A stretch of 64,000 nt of DNA from Pleurodeles waltl. Lineage: Eukaryota; Chordata; Amphibia; Caudata; Salamandridae. The stretch is from contig NC_090438.1 in the NCBI RefSeq assembly GCF_031143425.1, positions 753,327,823 to 753,391,822 on the forward strand. Reading direction: 5' to 3'. The position numbers and the translations under genes are program-made. This document shows positions 13,513-24,172 of the stretch, one piece after another. Each line of letters opens with the position of its first letter. The first letter of the stretch is position 1. The notes under the pieces were generated by a model. The model was not told where the DNA came from and did not search any database. It saw only the letters and a list, made by a program, of their open reading frames with translations.

Positions 13513-13623
13513 CGCCCTAGTTATAAATAAAGTTGGGACTGCTGACCTGGCAGTTACGGAATAAACTTGACTAATGTGTGTGTCTTTGCGCAGCGCGGAC
13601 AGTGGACCCTGCACCTCATCACA
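13513..13623 (+). repeat. Remnant of the Gypsy 5' LTR
   Basis: It is near-identical to the last 110 bp of the right LTR, including AATAAA-type signals and the end CATCACA. The upstream part of the LTR is absent. The next bases (CTTGCAACGAGGCCGGG) are in the position of the primer binding site and leader. Confidence 0.8.
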
Positions 13624-14479
13624 CTTGCAACGAGGCCGGGAACCCCAGAGTGCTTCACCTCGCCGGCGCATGCTGAGTAAGGATTCGTCAGCGGCCCAAC
13701 AGTGCTCAAACAGTGCCACCACCCACTGGTTCACTGCCTTCCCTCTCCCCGAGAGCTGGCACGCCGAAGCGCAGGCGGCACTGTAGGCGAACGATTGCAG
13801 GTGGCTACCTGTTTACTTCTCCGTCCTCCGCTCAAAGAAAGTTGCACTCGCTGTATCTGGCGAAGCGCGTGTGCGGAGCAGGTGCTGGGTGTGGTCTGGC
13901 AGGCATCGGCTGTGACGAGCAACTGTGCTACACGAGGAGCGGTGCTGGGCCGCATAGTAGCAAGGACCCAAGAGAGTGTCCACACCGGTGCCTGCCCTGA
14001 ACACCATGGAGGGGAGTGGCTGCCCTCTGTGTTCTCCTGAGTTGTCACCTACAGGACCGGGTGCACGTGACCCACGACAGCAACACTGGCTGTATCCCGA
14101 GTAAGGAGGGGAGGGGAAAACAAAATAATAAAGCACAACTCAAGTTTAAACACCTGCAGCACGTATAAGTGGATTGAAATACTACACACCTAAGTGAAAA
14201 AAGATATATGATAAAGAGAGACAATAAAAGACTCTCACCTCCCAAAACACGAGAAATAAAAGAGTGTCATAGAGAGCTGGTCACCTGAGCCACAAAAGAA
14301 AAAACAAAAAGAATGAGCACACTGCAGCCAGGGCACGTTCATCAGTGGCTACGCTGCCCTCGTTTAGTCAGCTAGCGCACCCTGCTACAGCGGCGCCATG
14401 ATGGCGCCTCTGGCTTGGCCACCAGGATAACAATTTCTGTGCAACCAGGGAAACGGATGGCCTGGTACGCAGGTCGCTG

Positions 14480-15237
14480 ATGCTACACATGGGAGGCGAT
14501 GAACTTCATGAGTTTTCGACTCACTCCCCAATACAGGTGATGCAGGGGATTTTGACGCTACAGTGGCGGCGCTAAATAGATATTTCAATCCCCAGCTTAA
14601 CCCTAAATTGCGCCAAGCCCAGCAGACGGATGTAGAATCCGTAGACAAGTTTTATGCCAGGCTGAGGAAGCTCGCCAGCACATGATTAGGCCTCAAGCAA
14701 CACAAAGAAATCTGTGCACAAATCATGCAGGGATGCAGTTCGAACATGCTATGAAAACTTATCATGCTCCAGCCAGGCATCTCCCTGGACGAAATATTCA
14801 TCCTGGCTCGATCCAGCAAGCTCTCAGCTGTTCGTGCTGATGCTATGGCCGCCGTGAGGGAGCAATCAATGTCGGCAGCCACTGTCCCTCGACAACGAAC
14901 CGTGAAAGAGGAACAGGTCGACACCATTCAACCTCGCCAGACCCCCTGGCGGCAGCCCAACACCTTGAAAGAAGGGGAAGGTATGTGCAGCAGCTGCTGG
15001 TACGAACACAAGACACCAGGTGGATGCCCGGCGAGGGGGACAGTCTGTAACAAATGTGGAAAAGGAAACCACTTTGCCAAGATGTGCCGGATGGGAAGAG
15101 TCAGGCAGAGCGAGTCCAAAGGAAAGGCGGCCACCGTAAAGAACATAAGTCCTGAGGACAGTATGCCTGGAGGGTGCATGGACACGAAGATGCCGATGTA
15201 CGTGGAGGACGACGAAGAGGACATCTTCGTCATCTAA
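14480..15237 (+). pseudogene. Gypsy gag with CCHC zinc knuckle
   Basis: The first part (14500-14685) reads as a Gypsy capsid piece, including LNRYFNPQLNP and ESVDKFYARLRKLAS, in a frame different from the rest. A stop and a frameshift follow. From 14764 the frame is open and ends with a nucleocapsid: an upstream Cys cluster CSSCWYEHKTPGGCP, then CNKCGKGNHFAKMC, a textbook Cx2Cx4Hx4C knuckle (about 15047-15090), and a Lys/Arg-rich tail with an acidic end. The protein packages element RNA. The stop at 15235 separates it from the protease frame. Confidence 0.8.
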
Positions 15238-15276
15238 TTCACTGGATGGCGACAACATAAATGGTGACCGTTCCCC

Positions 15277-15675
15277 ATGGGCACAGTCATGATAAATAAC
15301 ACCCCTGCAACGGTGCTGATCGACACAGGCACCCTGGTCAATGTCATGGACAATACAATGTACCAACGACTTTCGCTAAAACCGAGTTTGTTGCCAAGCA
15401 ACACGAAAATCTACACCTATGGAGGGCGTGACCCACTTCCTCTGCAAGGCACCATAGAAGTGTCCATCACCAACCAAGATCACACAACCACAGCCAAATG
15501 CTACGTTGTCAAAGGAAACCAAGGCACTCTGTTGGGGTGTCATACTACAGAAGATCTTGAAATTGTTTTCTTTGCACGCCAGGTATATGAATCACACACA
15601 GAGTCCCTCCTCAACGATTTCCCACAACTGTTCGCGGGACTGGGAAAGCTCAACTGCATTTTGACCCGAATGTAA
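15277..15675 (+). pseudogene. Gypsy aspartic protease and start of RT linker
   Basis: An open 132-residue frame starts with MGTVMINNTPATVLIDTGTLVNVM. LIDTG (about 15319-15333) is the retropepsin active site, and the flap-like region and LLG (about 15529-15537) follow at the expected distance. The end of the frame (SLLNDFPQLFAGLGKL) is the typical Gypsy stretch just before reverse transcriptase. A frameshift at about 15672 breaks continuity with the RT piece. It would process Gag-Pol in an active element. Confidence 0.8.
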
Positions 15676-15898
15676 CACCAGTGTCGCTGCGGCACCGGAG
15701 GGTGCCTTTTCATCTTCGACCAGCGGTTGAGAAAGAACTGCAGATGCTGGAGGACCAAGGGGTGATCGAAAAGGCTGAGGGACCTAACCCCTGGGTTTCG
15801 CCATTGGTAATCGCACCCAAGCAGAAACAGCCATGGGCCATCCACCTGTGTGGACATGCGGTTACCAAATCGTGCCATAAAGAGAGAGCGTCACATTA
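15676..15898 (+). pseudogene. Gypsy reverse transcriptase, N-terminal stub only
   Basis: The segment reads RRVPFHLRPAVEKELQMLED and QGVIEKAEGPNPWVSPLVIA, the canonical Ty3/Gypsy RT entry. After a frameshift at about 15840 it reads CVDMRLPNRAIKRERH, the next RT block. There the RT ends abruptly and the integrase zinc region begins. The YxDD catalytic block and all of RNase H are missing, which means a deletion of about 1.5-2 kb compared with normal Gypsy pol. Confidence 0.85.
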
Positions 15899-16790
15899 CA
15901 CTACGAAGGCCCGCCTCATAGCCAAGGTTTGGTTTTCTGGCATGGACGCCAAGGTAGACACCCTGGTAGGAACCTGTCACTCCTGTGTAATCACCTCTAT
16001 TTAACAGCCCACCAATCCAGTAGTCACTGAACCTCCCAGTCGGAAGCCGTGGTAAAAACTGAGCATGGACTTTCGAAGTTTTCCCGATGGGAGGCTAACG
16101 GCGGTTCTGATTGACTCTTACACGAAGTTTCCCATGGTGGAAGAAGTGACTTCCACTGCCTTTGAGAATATGAGACCGGTGCTAGAGAAAGTATTTGCGT
16201 TGTTTGGTCGGCCCGATGAAGTCCAAACATACAATGGTCCATTTCCGGGGCAAGAATTTAAGAACTACCTAGAAGGGTTTGCCATACATCACCGCAAGAT
16301 CATGCCAAACTGGCCGCAGGCAAAACGGTGATGTTGAAAGATTCATGCGAACCCTTAACAGAGCCAAGAGGATCGGTGTCGAAAGAGGCAAAGATGTAGA
16401 AAGGTGTCTACATCAGTTCCTAAGAGCATATCAACAGACACCCCACAGCACCACTGGTTGTGAGCCAGCTGCTCTGATGTTAAAGGTAGCGTCACCGGAT
16501 TGCATCCCGGCTGGCTCTCACTGGGAGCCCTTTGAGTTGGATGTGGAAGCTACAGAATACTGACGAACGCAGGCCAACCAGAAAGCGACTGCTAGAAGAA
16601 GAACCAGATGCCCTGATATCTGAGTGGGAGACCAAGTGGTCGTGAAAAACCGGCGTCCTGGAGGAAAGTTTCAAACTACATTCGAACCTGAGGTGTGGAA
16701 GGTCGTGGTGGTCAGAGGGACCAAGGAGACAGCCTGTAGACAGGAGAGACAAGTGATGAGAAACATGTCATGTTTCAAACGAGCGGGTGT
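15899..16790 (+). pseudogene. Gypsy integrase, broken
   Basis: The segment starts in the HHCC zinc-binding region (TKARLIAKVWFSGMD, then VGTCHSC at about 15970-15990). A stop near 16003 precedes the DDE core: MDFRSFPDG and LTAVLIDSYTKFPMVEEV carry the first catalytic Asp region (about 16065-16150), and VQTYNGPF (about 16222) corresponds to the second Asp block, but its Asp is replaced by Tyr-Asn. A frameshift at about 16320 restores GDVERFMRTL, the third (Glu) block. The C-terminal GDQVVVKNRR (about 16625) is the usual domain end. Integrase inserts element DNA. This copy has at least three lesions. Confidence 0.85.
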
Positions 16791-17031
16791 ATCTGAGGAG
16801 ACTGGAGAAGACGATGGAGAAGACGAGGGTGTAGTTGGAGGAGGAGAACACAGGACTGAGGAGAGATCCGGTGGCCAAGAGGTGCCATGTCCTGCATCGG
16901 CGCAGCTAGCAGATGAAGCTGGCGGTTTGGTGTCAGGTGGTCAGAGTGAGAGATATCATCTCCTTCCCAACCCTGCGCCTAGCCAGAGACTCCGAGACTT
17001 TGCCACCTAATAGAGATCGTATGACATGAGG

Positions 17032-17367
17032 TGTGACAGGCTCTGGGTAACTGGATAGTGGCTTGGTATTTTTCCCCTTTCGTGAATGCTACCCTGGAGG
17101 ATCCTTCTGTTAGATGTTCACCTTGGGTGGGGTTCCCCCATTGTTTTCTGTTCTTCTTTCTTTTCTTCTTTTCGATTAAAGCCTTGGAGGGATGTAGAGA
17201 GCCACTCGGGCTCTACTATACATTGTTGCCAATCAAGGACGCGAGGGCAGGCCGCCGCCCAATGTTATAAATAAAGTTGGGGCTGCTGACCCAGCAGTTC
17301 CGGAATAAACTTGACTAGTGTATGTGCCTTTGCACAGCGAGGATAGCAGGCCCTGCACCTCATCACA
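17032..17367 (+). repeat. Gypsy 3' LTR
   Basis: It begins TGTGACAGG after a purine-rich stretch and ends CTCATCACA, giving about 336 bp with TG...CA ends. The last 110 bp match the left LTR remnant. It carries ATTAAA and two AATAAA-like signals near 17175, 17270 and 17305. The left end of the LTR is inferred from the TG and the purine tract only. Confidence 0.65.
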
Positions 17368-19480
17368 ATTCTCAATTCACGCTTCAAATTAACTAGTCTC
17401 TCATACATATAAATACCTCTCTCAACCAGAGATATAATCTAACGTTACTTACTGGAACTATCTTTTCTGCCTAAAAAGTGTAGACCATTTCCTCAGACAC
17501 AGGCTTCACGAGCACAAACATTCACACACTGGCTCACAAACACAAACATTCCAAGCATTATAACAATGGGGCAAATTAAGCAATCAGGAAATACTTAAAT
17601 TTACACCAATGAGGATCTACGCTGTTTATTGAACATATTCACATTGATTCGCTGCTCAATTAACGTGGAAAATATTGATAAAAACACCAATGCTGTAGAG
17701 AAACTGCGAAATTCATTACATTTTCACTTCATCTAGACACTAATTAAGTAACAATAGAACAATGCCGGTGTCTGCGAAATATCATTTGTTATATTGCGTG
17801 GCGAACTGTCTATGAGGAGCAATTGGTGTGTGAATAAAAATGAATATAAAAAGTCACTGCTTGTATATACCAACAACAAAGTTAAGCACTTCTTTGGAGG
17901 ATCAAACTGTACAAGACACGCTACTGCGTAAGCCCTACATGGGTTTACATACCCGTAATTGTATGTATGCATAAGTTAAGCCTATGTACAGCACTAATAA
18001 AACAAAAGAGTTGACCATGCCCTATAAACGGCAGGGGCTTAAAAACACAGGAGATTACACCAGCATTTGATTTACGACGAGGAAGCTTCTACGGAAGACG
18101 CCCTGCTCTTCACAAGGACGAACAAAGCCCACTTGTTTCTTTACTGTTCACTCCCTTTAAACATTTGTTTACAATACTTTCCGACAGATTTCATCAACAG
18201 GAACGCAGTGCAATGGTGCCAATAGGACCTCCATAGGGAGCTGGCATCAATTACAGGGTGCTTGTACTTCTTGCGTTTAAGGCAAGACTCGTCTCTCAAC
18301 TTCGTCTTACCCGAGGGTGGCGACAGTGATCGGTTTGTTGTGTGTGGTGACAACCAAATTTGCCTCCCACTCTGACTATAATATCCATTTTGTGAATGAA
18401 GTTGACTCACTAGGCTTGGGTAAGAAAAGCACAGTGAAAAAAAGGCTCCCAATCACACAGACGTGGCTACTGATATAGCTAATATACATTTATGAATTGC
18501 CACGTTGTCACATCAGTTTCACACTAAACAATACGGTGGTGTTTACTCATTGGGAACAAATGTGAAAATCCTAGAAATGACACTGGCAAAGCCATGCTAC
18601 TCCACAGTTCATGTGTCCGTCCCAAAATATATTGAGAAAAAAATTGAATACAACATGAATTTACAAAGCAAACACAGCAGCCTGCTGAGACCATATGCGG
18701 TGCAGTTCATTCAGGAGCAGGCTCGAATTAACAAGGTTATTCTTGAATGCTGGGAGTGCACGAATGAGGTGAAGACATTTTGCACAGATGACTGGAATAA
18801 TTGCCATATAATATCCCGTTCATGCGAATCTGCAAACATCAGTTCTCCCACTCAAAATACTTTAGACACCTAAAACAGTGTTAGACTTTTAGCAGATCCT
18901 AAAGTAGCAGGCATTCAGTCACCCACCCACCCACACCAGCGGATGAAAATAGGAGTTCACACCGTTGTGTGACAGTAGTTGATGCTTGAACCAGGAGGCA
19001 TGGATGACAGATTTCATTTAATGCACGCTGAGCCTGGGTGACAGCTTTAAAAGCAGGCTTCGGGGTTCACTGTGTGTTGGTAATACACCCAGTGACTAGC
19101 TGGGGTGCAACTGTTTAGGGTTAGTTGAGTAGCAGCGATTGGAGGGTGATACATTAATGTACTATACAAGCAACACGAGCTCGGGGTAGTGCACAAGTGA
19201 TTTATCAAGAGCATGCTCATGGTGTTTATGAAGCGGGGGTGTTGAAAACTGACTGAATCAATGACGTCAGTGATAAAACTATAGGCTTTTAGCGATTCTT
19301 AGTCCAAGACCTTTAATGTGTGTAAAGGATGTGCTGTAACACGGCCAGGTCAAGGGAGGCGGAGGAGGATGGAGAGATTTTAAACACCTAATTCCAGTCA
19401 CCCGGGAAGCCCATATTTTAGCTGGCAGATAGCATATGTTGTGTCAACAGTGCACGATACTGCTAAAGGCATTTGCAAAC
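17368..19480. other. Unassigned intergenic DNA downstream of RIPK1
   Basis: AT-rich DNA. A 122-codon open frame at 18505-18873 on the plus strand has no signature that I recognise and an unremarkable composition. A short CCCA repeat is at about 18918-18938. No mobile-element ends were found. Confidence 0.35.
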
Positions 19481-19842
19481 CTGTTAATGAATTACAGTGT
19501 TAATTCCCTTCTTTACATTCACCAGGCGACCAATGATCTTTGTACACATTGTGCTGTATTGAATATCGGGATCTAAATGATAACAGCCTTCCTGAATTAA
19601 CTGTTTTTTTTGGGGGGAAGGGAGGTCCCCAAAAGCCTTTATTGTCCATGGTTTAATGGTAACTGTTTTATTCGTACAAGCCACACACCCGAGGCATTTT
19701 GAGGCCCATTCCAATGACTCGATTCTTTAAAAGAAGGTCTTCAGAAATGAGCAAACTTGCCCACTTCTACCCGGCATGGTCCAGATTCTCTTTTAGCAGA
19801 CAACTGCAGACAAATACAACTTCTAAAGAGTTTCCAGTGAGC
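19481..19842 (-). other. RIPK1: Probable RIPK1 3' UTR
   Basis: This region follows the RIPK1 stop codon on the minus strand. Two AATAAA words on the minus strand, at 19667-19672 and 19638-19643, lie about 170-205 bases after the stop and could be polyadenylation signals. A longer UTR is possible. An open frame of 76 codons at 19484-19714 has no known domain and is taken as chance. Confidence 0.5.
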
Positions 19843-20129
19843 TCAGCTGTTGATGAGGCTTATCAACTCAAGCAAGAGATCTGTTCGGTGGCAGTCATAG
19901 AGAGCCTTAGCCAGCTTCCCCACAGTGGTACCTTTGGTGCCTTCCCTCATCTGCCATTTTTGCAGCATCTGGTAAACCTTTTCTTTTAGTCCATCTCGTT
20001 CGTAGTCATGGTCTATCTCATCAATTTCTGGGTCTCGCATGCCCAGTTTGCGAGCACAGGTTTTCCACTGTCTCCCCAAGTTGTCTCTGACCTTATCAAG
20101 ATGCTCCTCCACAACTAGCTCCGTACACT
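19843..20129 (-). CDS. RIPK1: RIPK1 last coding exon, death domain
   Basis: RIPK1 is a cytosolic kinase that relays TNF-receptor, TLR3 and TRAIL signals to NF-kB, apoptosis or necroptosis. Its C-terminal death domain binds TRADD, FADD and other death-domain partners. The exon encodes about 95 residues: a short lead-in ([14 protein letters not shown]), then the six-helix death domain with [28 protein letters not shown] and [10 protein letters not shown], ending [11 protein letters not shown] and TGA at 19843-19845. The match to known vertebrate RIPK1 C-termini is strong and the frame is intact. The exon begins after a splice acceptor at 20130; two bases complete the first codon, so the preceding intron is phase 1. 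Kinase and RHIM exons are not in the window and must lie beyond base 64000. Confidence 0.95.
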
Positions 20130-20150
20130 CTGAAAGAAAACAAAAACATA
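20130..20150 (-). promoter_or_regulatory. Splice acceptor of the RIPK1 last exon
   Basis: On the minus strand a pyrimidine-rich run (TTTTTGTTTTCTTTCAG) ends at 20130, directly before the open death-domain frame. It is a strong acceptor consensus and sets the exon start at 20129. An alternative AG two bases downstream would change the frame. Confidence 0.85.
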
Positions 20151-21010
20151 TCAGGGTAGCGCGTGGCAGAAAGTAAATCGATGATCAAACCAATACACAC
20201 ATTTGTTTCTGCCTAAGCTTAATTATCTGAAAATTTAGAACTCCCAACTAAAGAAAGCAGACAATTTTTTTTATTAAAAGCATAAACAGGAATTTCGATT
20301 AACCCTGTTAGCGGGTGTAAAAGCCAGCACACCCTCATCAGGCAGGGATTTAAATAATTGAACCAGAGGATTTATTTTTTTAACCACTGGGAAAGATGCA
20401 AAATCGCTTCCCCATCTCTCCCTGCCCCCCATCCCCCACCCATCTGTGACTTCAGTGAGTCACAAGGCATGCTGGCGTCACAATTTCTCACAACTGGAGC
20501 AGAGAAGAGAGCAGGTAAGGCAACTTTCTACTATGGTGGGTAAAAAAAGGCCAAAACGGCCTCCTCAGCTTTCAGGGAGGCCTCATTTCAAAGGGGAGAG
20601 TACCTCTTTCAAACAAGGCCTTCCTGAAAGGGTTTCCTGGCCATGGATTGCAGCAGCACTGAGATCCATGGCCAGGAAACCCCACTCAAAGCCAGGGATT
20701 TGAAAATTAAATTGGGCAGGTTAGCTTTCATGGGAGTAGACCCCCCCCCCCACCCTCCTTGCTGGAGCATTTATTGTAGTACTAATATGTTGGTTTTCCC
20801 CTGGGAGGGGGAGCGATCGCACCTCCAGGGGTTATATGCACAAGCAATGTTTTTTTTTTAAATCAGTAATATTGAAAGGAGGTCGGCTTTCTTGCTCACG
20901 GCCGACCTCCTGTGGGAATAGATGTGTGGTTTATAAGATAGAGCAATCACTTTTTTTTAATTTTTAATACGCACTCGGTCCCCAGGGAAACCACACACAT
21001 AAAAAAAAAG
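20151..21010. other. RIPK1 intron, unassigned with two hairpins
   Basis: No coding region is seen. Two inverted repeats stand out. At about 20630-20679 the arms GTTTCCTGGCCATGGA and TCCATGGCCAGGAAAC flank an 18 bp loop. At about 20879-20912 the arms AGGAGGTCGGC and GCCGACCTCCT flank a short loop. Both could be parts of decayed DNA transposons. Confidence 0.45.
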
Positions 21011-21017
21011 TGATATT

Positions 21018-21018
<1 letters not shown>

Positions 21019-21055
<37 letters not shown>

Positions 21056-21094
21056 AAGTGAGATATTTCTCTGTGTGTATGTATGTATGTGTTT

Positions 21095-21148
<54 letters not shown>
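21019..21148. repeat. AT microsatellite with embedded unique block, left flank of PLE-1
   Basis: Two AT runs (about 21021-21047 and 21099-21148) surround the block GAGAGAAAGTGAGATATTTC and a TGTA run. The same block, in the same orientation and also followed by a long AT run, reappears at about 30834-30945 on the other side of PLE-1. The two copies look like a long target-site duplication. Confidence 0.85.
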
Positions 21149-21152
<4 letters not shown>

Positions 21153-21265
21153 CAGCAAAAGTAAACGTTGCACTCTCGTGAACTTCAATGTCTAATTAGT
21201 TTTAATTGAAGATAATCCTCCACCAACGCGTTTCACGAGAGTGCAACGTTTACTTTTGCTGATTT
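21149..21265. repeat. Perfect 34 bp inverted repeat with inner stem
   Basis: The arm at 21149-21182 is exactly complementary to 21232-21265. Inside the 49 bp loop CTTCAAT (21183-21189) pairs with ATTGAAG, extending the hairpin after a bulge. It sits at the 3' edge of PLE-1 directly against an AT microsatellite. The minus strand contains GTGAAACGCGTTGG, reminiscent of the GAAA box region of hammerhead ribozymes in PLE ends. Confidence 0.85.
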
Positions 21266-21516
21266 ATATTTAAAGGATATCGGTCATATCCTCCGTTGGC
21301 ACCAGCAGTCAGAGCGCGCTGCTTTTGACCGTTTTGTTTCAGATATATATATATATATATATAATAATAATCCTCAACAGATGGAACAATATCCACCCGA
21401 CGGCTGCACCTATCCCTTAGTCAAATCCCGATCGTAGGGACGAAGTAAAGTTCAACAGTTCAGAGTTGAATTGTATCGAATTTATTCCATATAATGGTTT
21501 CACAGTATCCTGCAAC

Positions 21517-21560
21517 GAGTGTCAATGCGTTTCGGCAAACGCCTTCTGCTGGACAAACTC
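21517..21560 (-). ncRNA. Hammerhead-ribozyme-like fold, degenerate core
   Basis: On the minus strand GAGT and GTC can pair with GAC and ACTC as stem I. GGC and GCC form stem II with a GTTT loop, followed by GAAA and a very short stem III region. The conserved CUGAUGA box is replaced by CAGCAGA, so activity is doubtful. Hammerhead motifs with tiny stem III are known in Penelope-like elements, and this lies in the PLE-1 3' region. The call is a fold resemblance only. Confidence 0.35.
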
Positions 21561-22861
21561 GGCAATAAAACCGGCAACATATATATGAGTTAAACTCCAT
21601 CATTTGTTTTCATTACATTCTAGTGTGACCTAATGCAGGGGCCATCTTTAAACATGCAAAAAACTTAAGTAGATCAGCACATAAATGCACAGTTTTAACT
21701 CAATAATATTGACATGAACTGCTTTCGGTAATCTGGACATCATGTATCCCGCACGTTTCATTAATTCATAATAAATGCCAGTAATGTGATAGAAAATTAA
21801 CTAATAGTTCTAAGTCTCATTAATATATTTACCTTATGTGCAACAAAGTCCTTGCATGTGAATCTATCATCATTATCTCAATGTCATATGAAAATTAACA
21901 TTTTAGAAGGCTTATATTATTGCACTTTTTAGACCACTGTCATCAATTTCTCTTAATCAACGATTTTCAATCTGTTTTAACAAATATTTATAAGAATTAT
22001 TCTTCAATATTAGTTTTTGTATGAATATTTTAAATGTTTTAAATAGTTTAAATATTTTAAATACTGTAAAGTGTTATAAATTGTTGATAAATACAATCCT
22101 AGCAGCAGAATAGCTGAAATCCTATAGTTAAATGCTAAAATGACATCCATTATTGTTACAATTTTACAGTAAGTAAAATCATAATCGTTGTTTAATTCAT
22201 GATCTAAAACCAATCATAAAGTGTCAAGTGCAATAAATATATACAGATAATCACGATATGTCGCTAAACCGTGCTGGGAATTCTTTCTTCTATATGGCAT
22301 TTATTTTTGATAACATCATGTATTTTGGCCCACATATGTGGTCATTTTGTTCTTTAAGTCCTAGATTTGCCTTTACCCTTCAAAATGTCTAAAATTACTG
22401 ACCTAAGAAAGATAAATTTGTTTTGTAAGACTGATCTACTCTATTTCGATCTTTATTGCAGGATTATAATTTATGCACGTATTAACGATAAGAAGGCCAC
22501 TGGATAAAGTGCAAAGTGCTAATCGGACAAAACCACTTCTATATTAAATTATGTGTCTATCACAGGTGAAAAACAGTGATGGAAACTTATATCTATGCAT
22601 CTACTCTCCTATAGATTTAAAGGGAAGAAAAAATCAAAATAAAAAAATCAAACAATCAAAAGGTCAAAAGACCGAAAGACCAATCGAGGACAAACATATT
22701 CTCATAAATTCTTCAAAACCACATAAAACATTAAAATCACTCCTTATAAATGGCGATTATGGAAATTATATTGTGTACAGAGTCCAATAGAGGCAAACGT
22801 TTATACCACTTTAGACCCATCTCCAAATATTTCATGAATGGAATACATGTCCTATACTTTA
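21561..22861 (-). other. PLE-1 3' untranslated region
   Basis: AT-rich DNA between the GIY-YIG stop and the terminal hairpin, with no open frame carrying a domain. Its assignment to PLE-1 is by position only; smaller insertions could be hidden in it. Confidence 0.5.
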
Positions 22862-23710
22862 TCATAAATGGACATGTAATTTCGCATCAAGATTGTGCCC
22901 CCAGGGAGATTCTGAACCAAGTAGTAAAATCATCTTAGATTCCATTTGTCTAAGCTCGGATGTTCTATCGCCGGCCCTAGGGTTGTTTTTAATGGATTTG
23001 ATACCATAGAATATTAGTGTACTGGAATCCCCTTTATGTATATCCCAAAAATGTTTGGCCAAGGGATATGTTCTGTCTTGATTTTTAATGGCTCTAAAAT
23101 GTTGTAAGAATCTGACTTTTAGCTTGTGGATGGTACTACCAATGTATTTTTTATGACATCCACATTCAACAACATAAACCACAAATTCAGTATCACACAT
23201 GATACGATCCTTGATGTCACAATGGCGACCATCAAAAGTTTGGTATCTCTGCATGTTTTGTGCATATTTACACGCCTTACACTGGCCACATTTCCAAAAC
23301 CCCAAACTTTTTTTGCTCAACCAGGATGTATTTTCTTTTGTAGAGAAGAAACTTCTAGTCAAATGATCCCCTAGTGAGCGAGCCTTACGAAAAGTTATGG
23401 ATGGATGTGGGTCAATGATATCCCTAATATTGGGATCATTCTGTAAGATATGCCAGTTCTTTTGTAGTATGGTTTTCAAAGAGCCATGTTGTTGATTATA
23501 TTCCAAAAATATTCTAGGGGACGATTGTTTTATCTCACTATTTGTAGGTGTGTTGTTAAAAAGTAACTCATCTCTGCTTTTATATTTAACGCTGTTCTGT
23601 GCATCCACCAAGATTTTGAGAGGATATCCTCTGTTTAAAAATCTTTCTGTCATTGTCCTAATTTCTAAATCATATCTGCTCTCATCGGAGCATATTCTGC
23701 GAGCCCGCAG
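22862..23710 (-). pseudogene. PLE-1 C-terminal part: RT tail, linker and GIY-YIG endonuclease
   Basis: The frame is open from the DIRS-1 boundary and starts with LRARRICSDESRYDLEIR, the conserved PLE stretch right after the RT domain. It continues through a linker with a Cys-rich cluster (CGQCKACKYA and DIKDRIMC) to the GIY-YIG nuclease: VVYVVECGCHKKYIGSTIHK, then LKVRFLQHF with the catalytic Arg, then LAKHFWDIHKG. The usual first Tyr region reads VVYVVEC and the second KYIG. Stop at 22862. The domain nicks target DNA for retrotransposition. This half has no stop over 280 codons but is cut off from its RT by DIRS-1. Confidence 0.9.
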
Positions 23711-23997
23711 AAGAAAACAAGTTACTTACCTGTAACTACAGTTATCCAGTATTGGTATCTTTCATAAATTCACATGCTTGAATCATCCCCGTCGTCGAAG
23801 TGGGAGTCCCACGGTACATAAAATAGCAATAATTAACACATTTTTTTTTTTGCCACAGGCTATAATGGAGCCAGCAATTGCTCACATAGCCTATCCATGT
23901 CCTTTTGTGAAAGGACCCAAACCTGCCTGCTGTCCAATCAGGCACCAGCACCCTCTAGATCCTTCTCCAGAGAAGCTCCCTTCCTCAGATTTTCCAG
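23711..23997. repeat. DIRS-1 left inverted terminal repeat plus 32 bp extension
   Basis: Positions 23743-23997 are the reverse complement of about 29655-29909, with a small indel in an A/T run. The outermost 32 bases (23711-23742) have no partner at the right end, but they are complementary to 24097-24128 in the internal region. On the minus strand this end reads CAGGTAAGTAAC. Confidence 0.9.
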
Positions 23998-24061
23998 CAC
24001 GAGAGTGAAAAATTATAACCTGAGAGGAAATGCGAGCATCAAAGGGGAGGAGGGTGGGTCG

Positions 24062-24172
24062 CATGTGAATTTATGAAAAGATACCAATACTGGATAACTG
24101 TAGTTACAGGTAAGTAACTTGTTTTCTTATCCAGTATTGGATCTTTCCTAAATTCATATGCTTGAATCTGAA
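24062..24172. repeat. DIRS-1 internal complementary region
   Basis: 24062-24128 is the reverse complement of the left end (23711-23778). 24129-24172 is directly continuous with it and is the reverse complement of the right end. The segment therefore contains both ends fused head to tail, the arrangement that guides circular-intermediate formation in DIRS elements. Confidence 0.85.

Larger units (their letters stand above)
13513..17367 (+). mobile_element. Ty3/Gypsy LTR retrotransposon with internal deletion
   Basis: A 105-110 bp segment at 13513-13623 is repeated in direct orientation at the right end (about 17258-17367). Both copies start around TTATAAATAAAGTTGGG and end in CTCATCACA. Gag, protease, a stub of reverse transcriptase and integrase lie between them in the Ty3/Gypsy order on the plus strand. 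The left LTR keeps only its 3' end. Most of the reverse transcriptase and all RNase H are missing. The copy cannot move by itself. Confidence 0.85.

Noticed and set aside
13574..14136. Cluster of overlapping open frames near a CpG-rich stretch, possible host exon or CpG island
   Set aside because: It lies just after the Gypsy 5' LTR remnant, in the leader/gag region; frames overlap on both strands with no domain.
18505..18873. 122-codon plus-strand open frame as a possible host gene
   Set aside because: No recognisable family, no splice or promoter context, AT-rich surroundings.
19484..19714. 76-codon minus-strand frame just downstream of the RIPK1 stop
   Set aside because: It lies in the presumed 3' UTR, has no domain, and the death-domain exon already ends in a clear stop.
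20964..21188. Open frame made of Ile-Tyr repeats
   Set aside because: Translation of an AT microsatellite.
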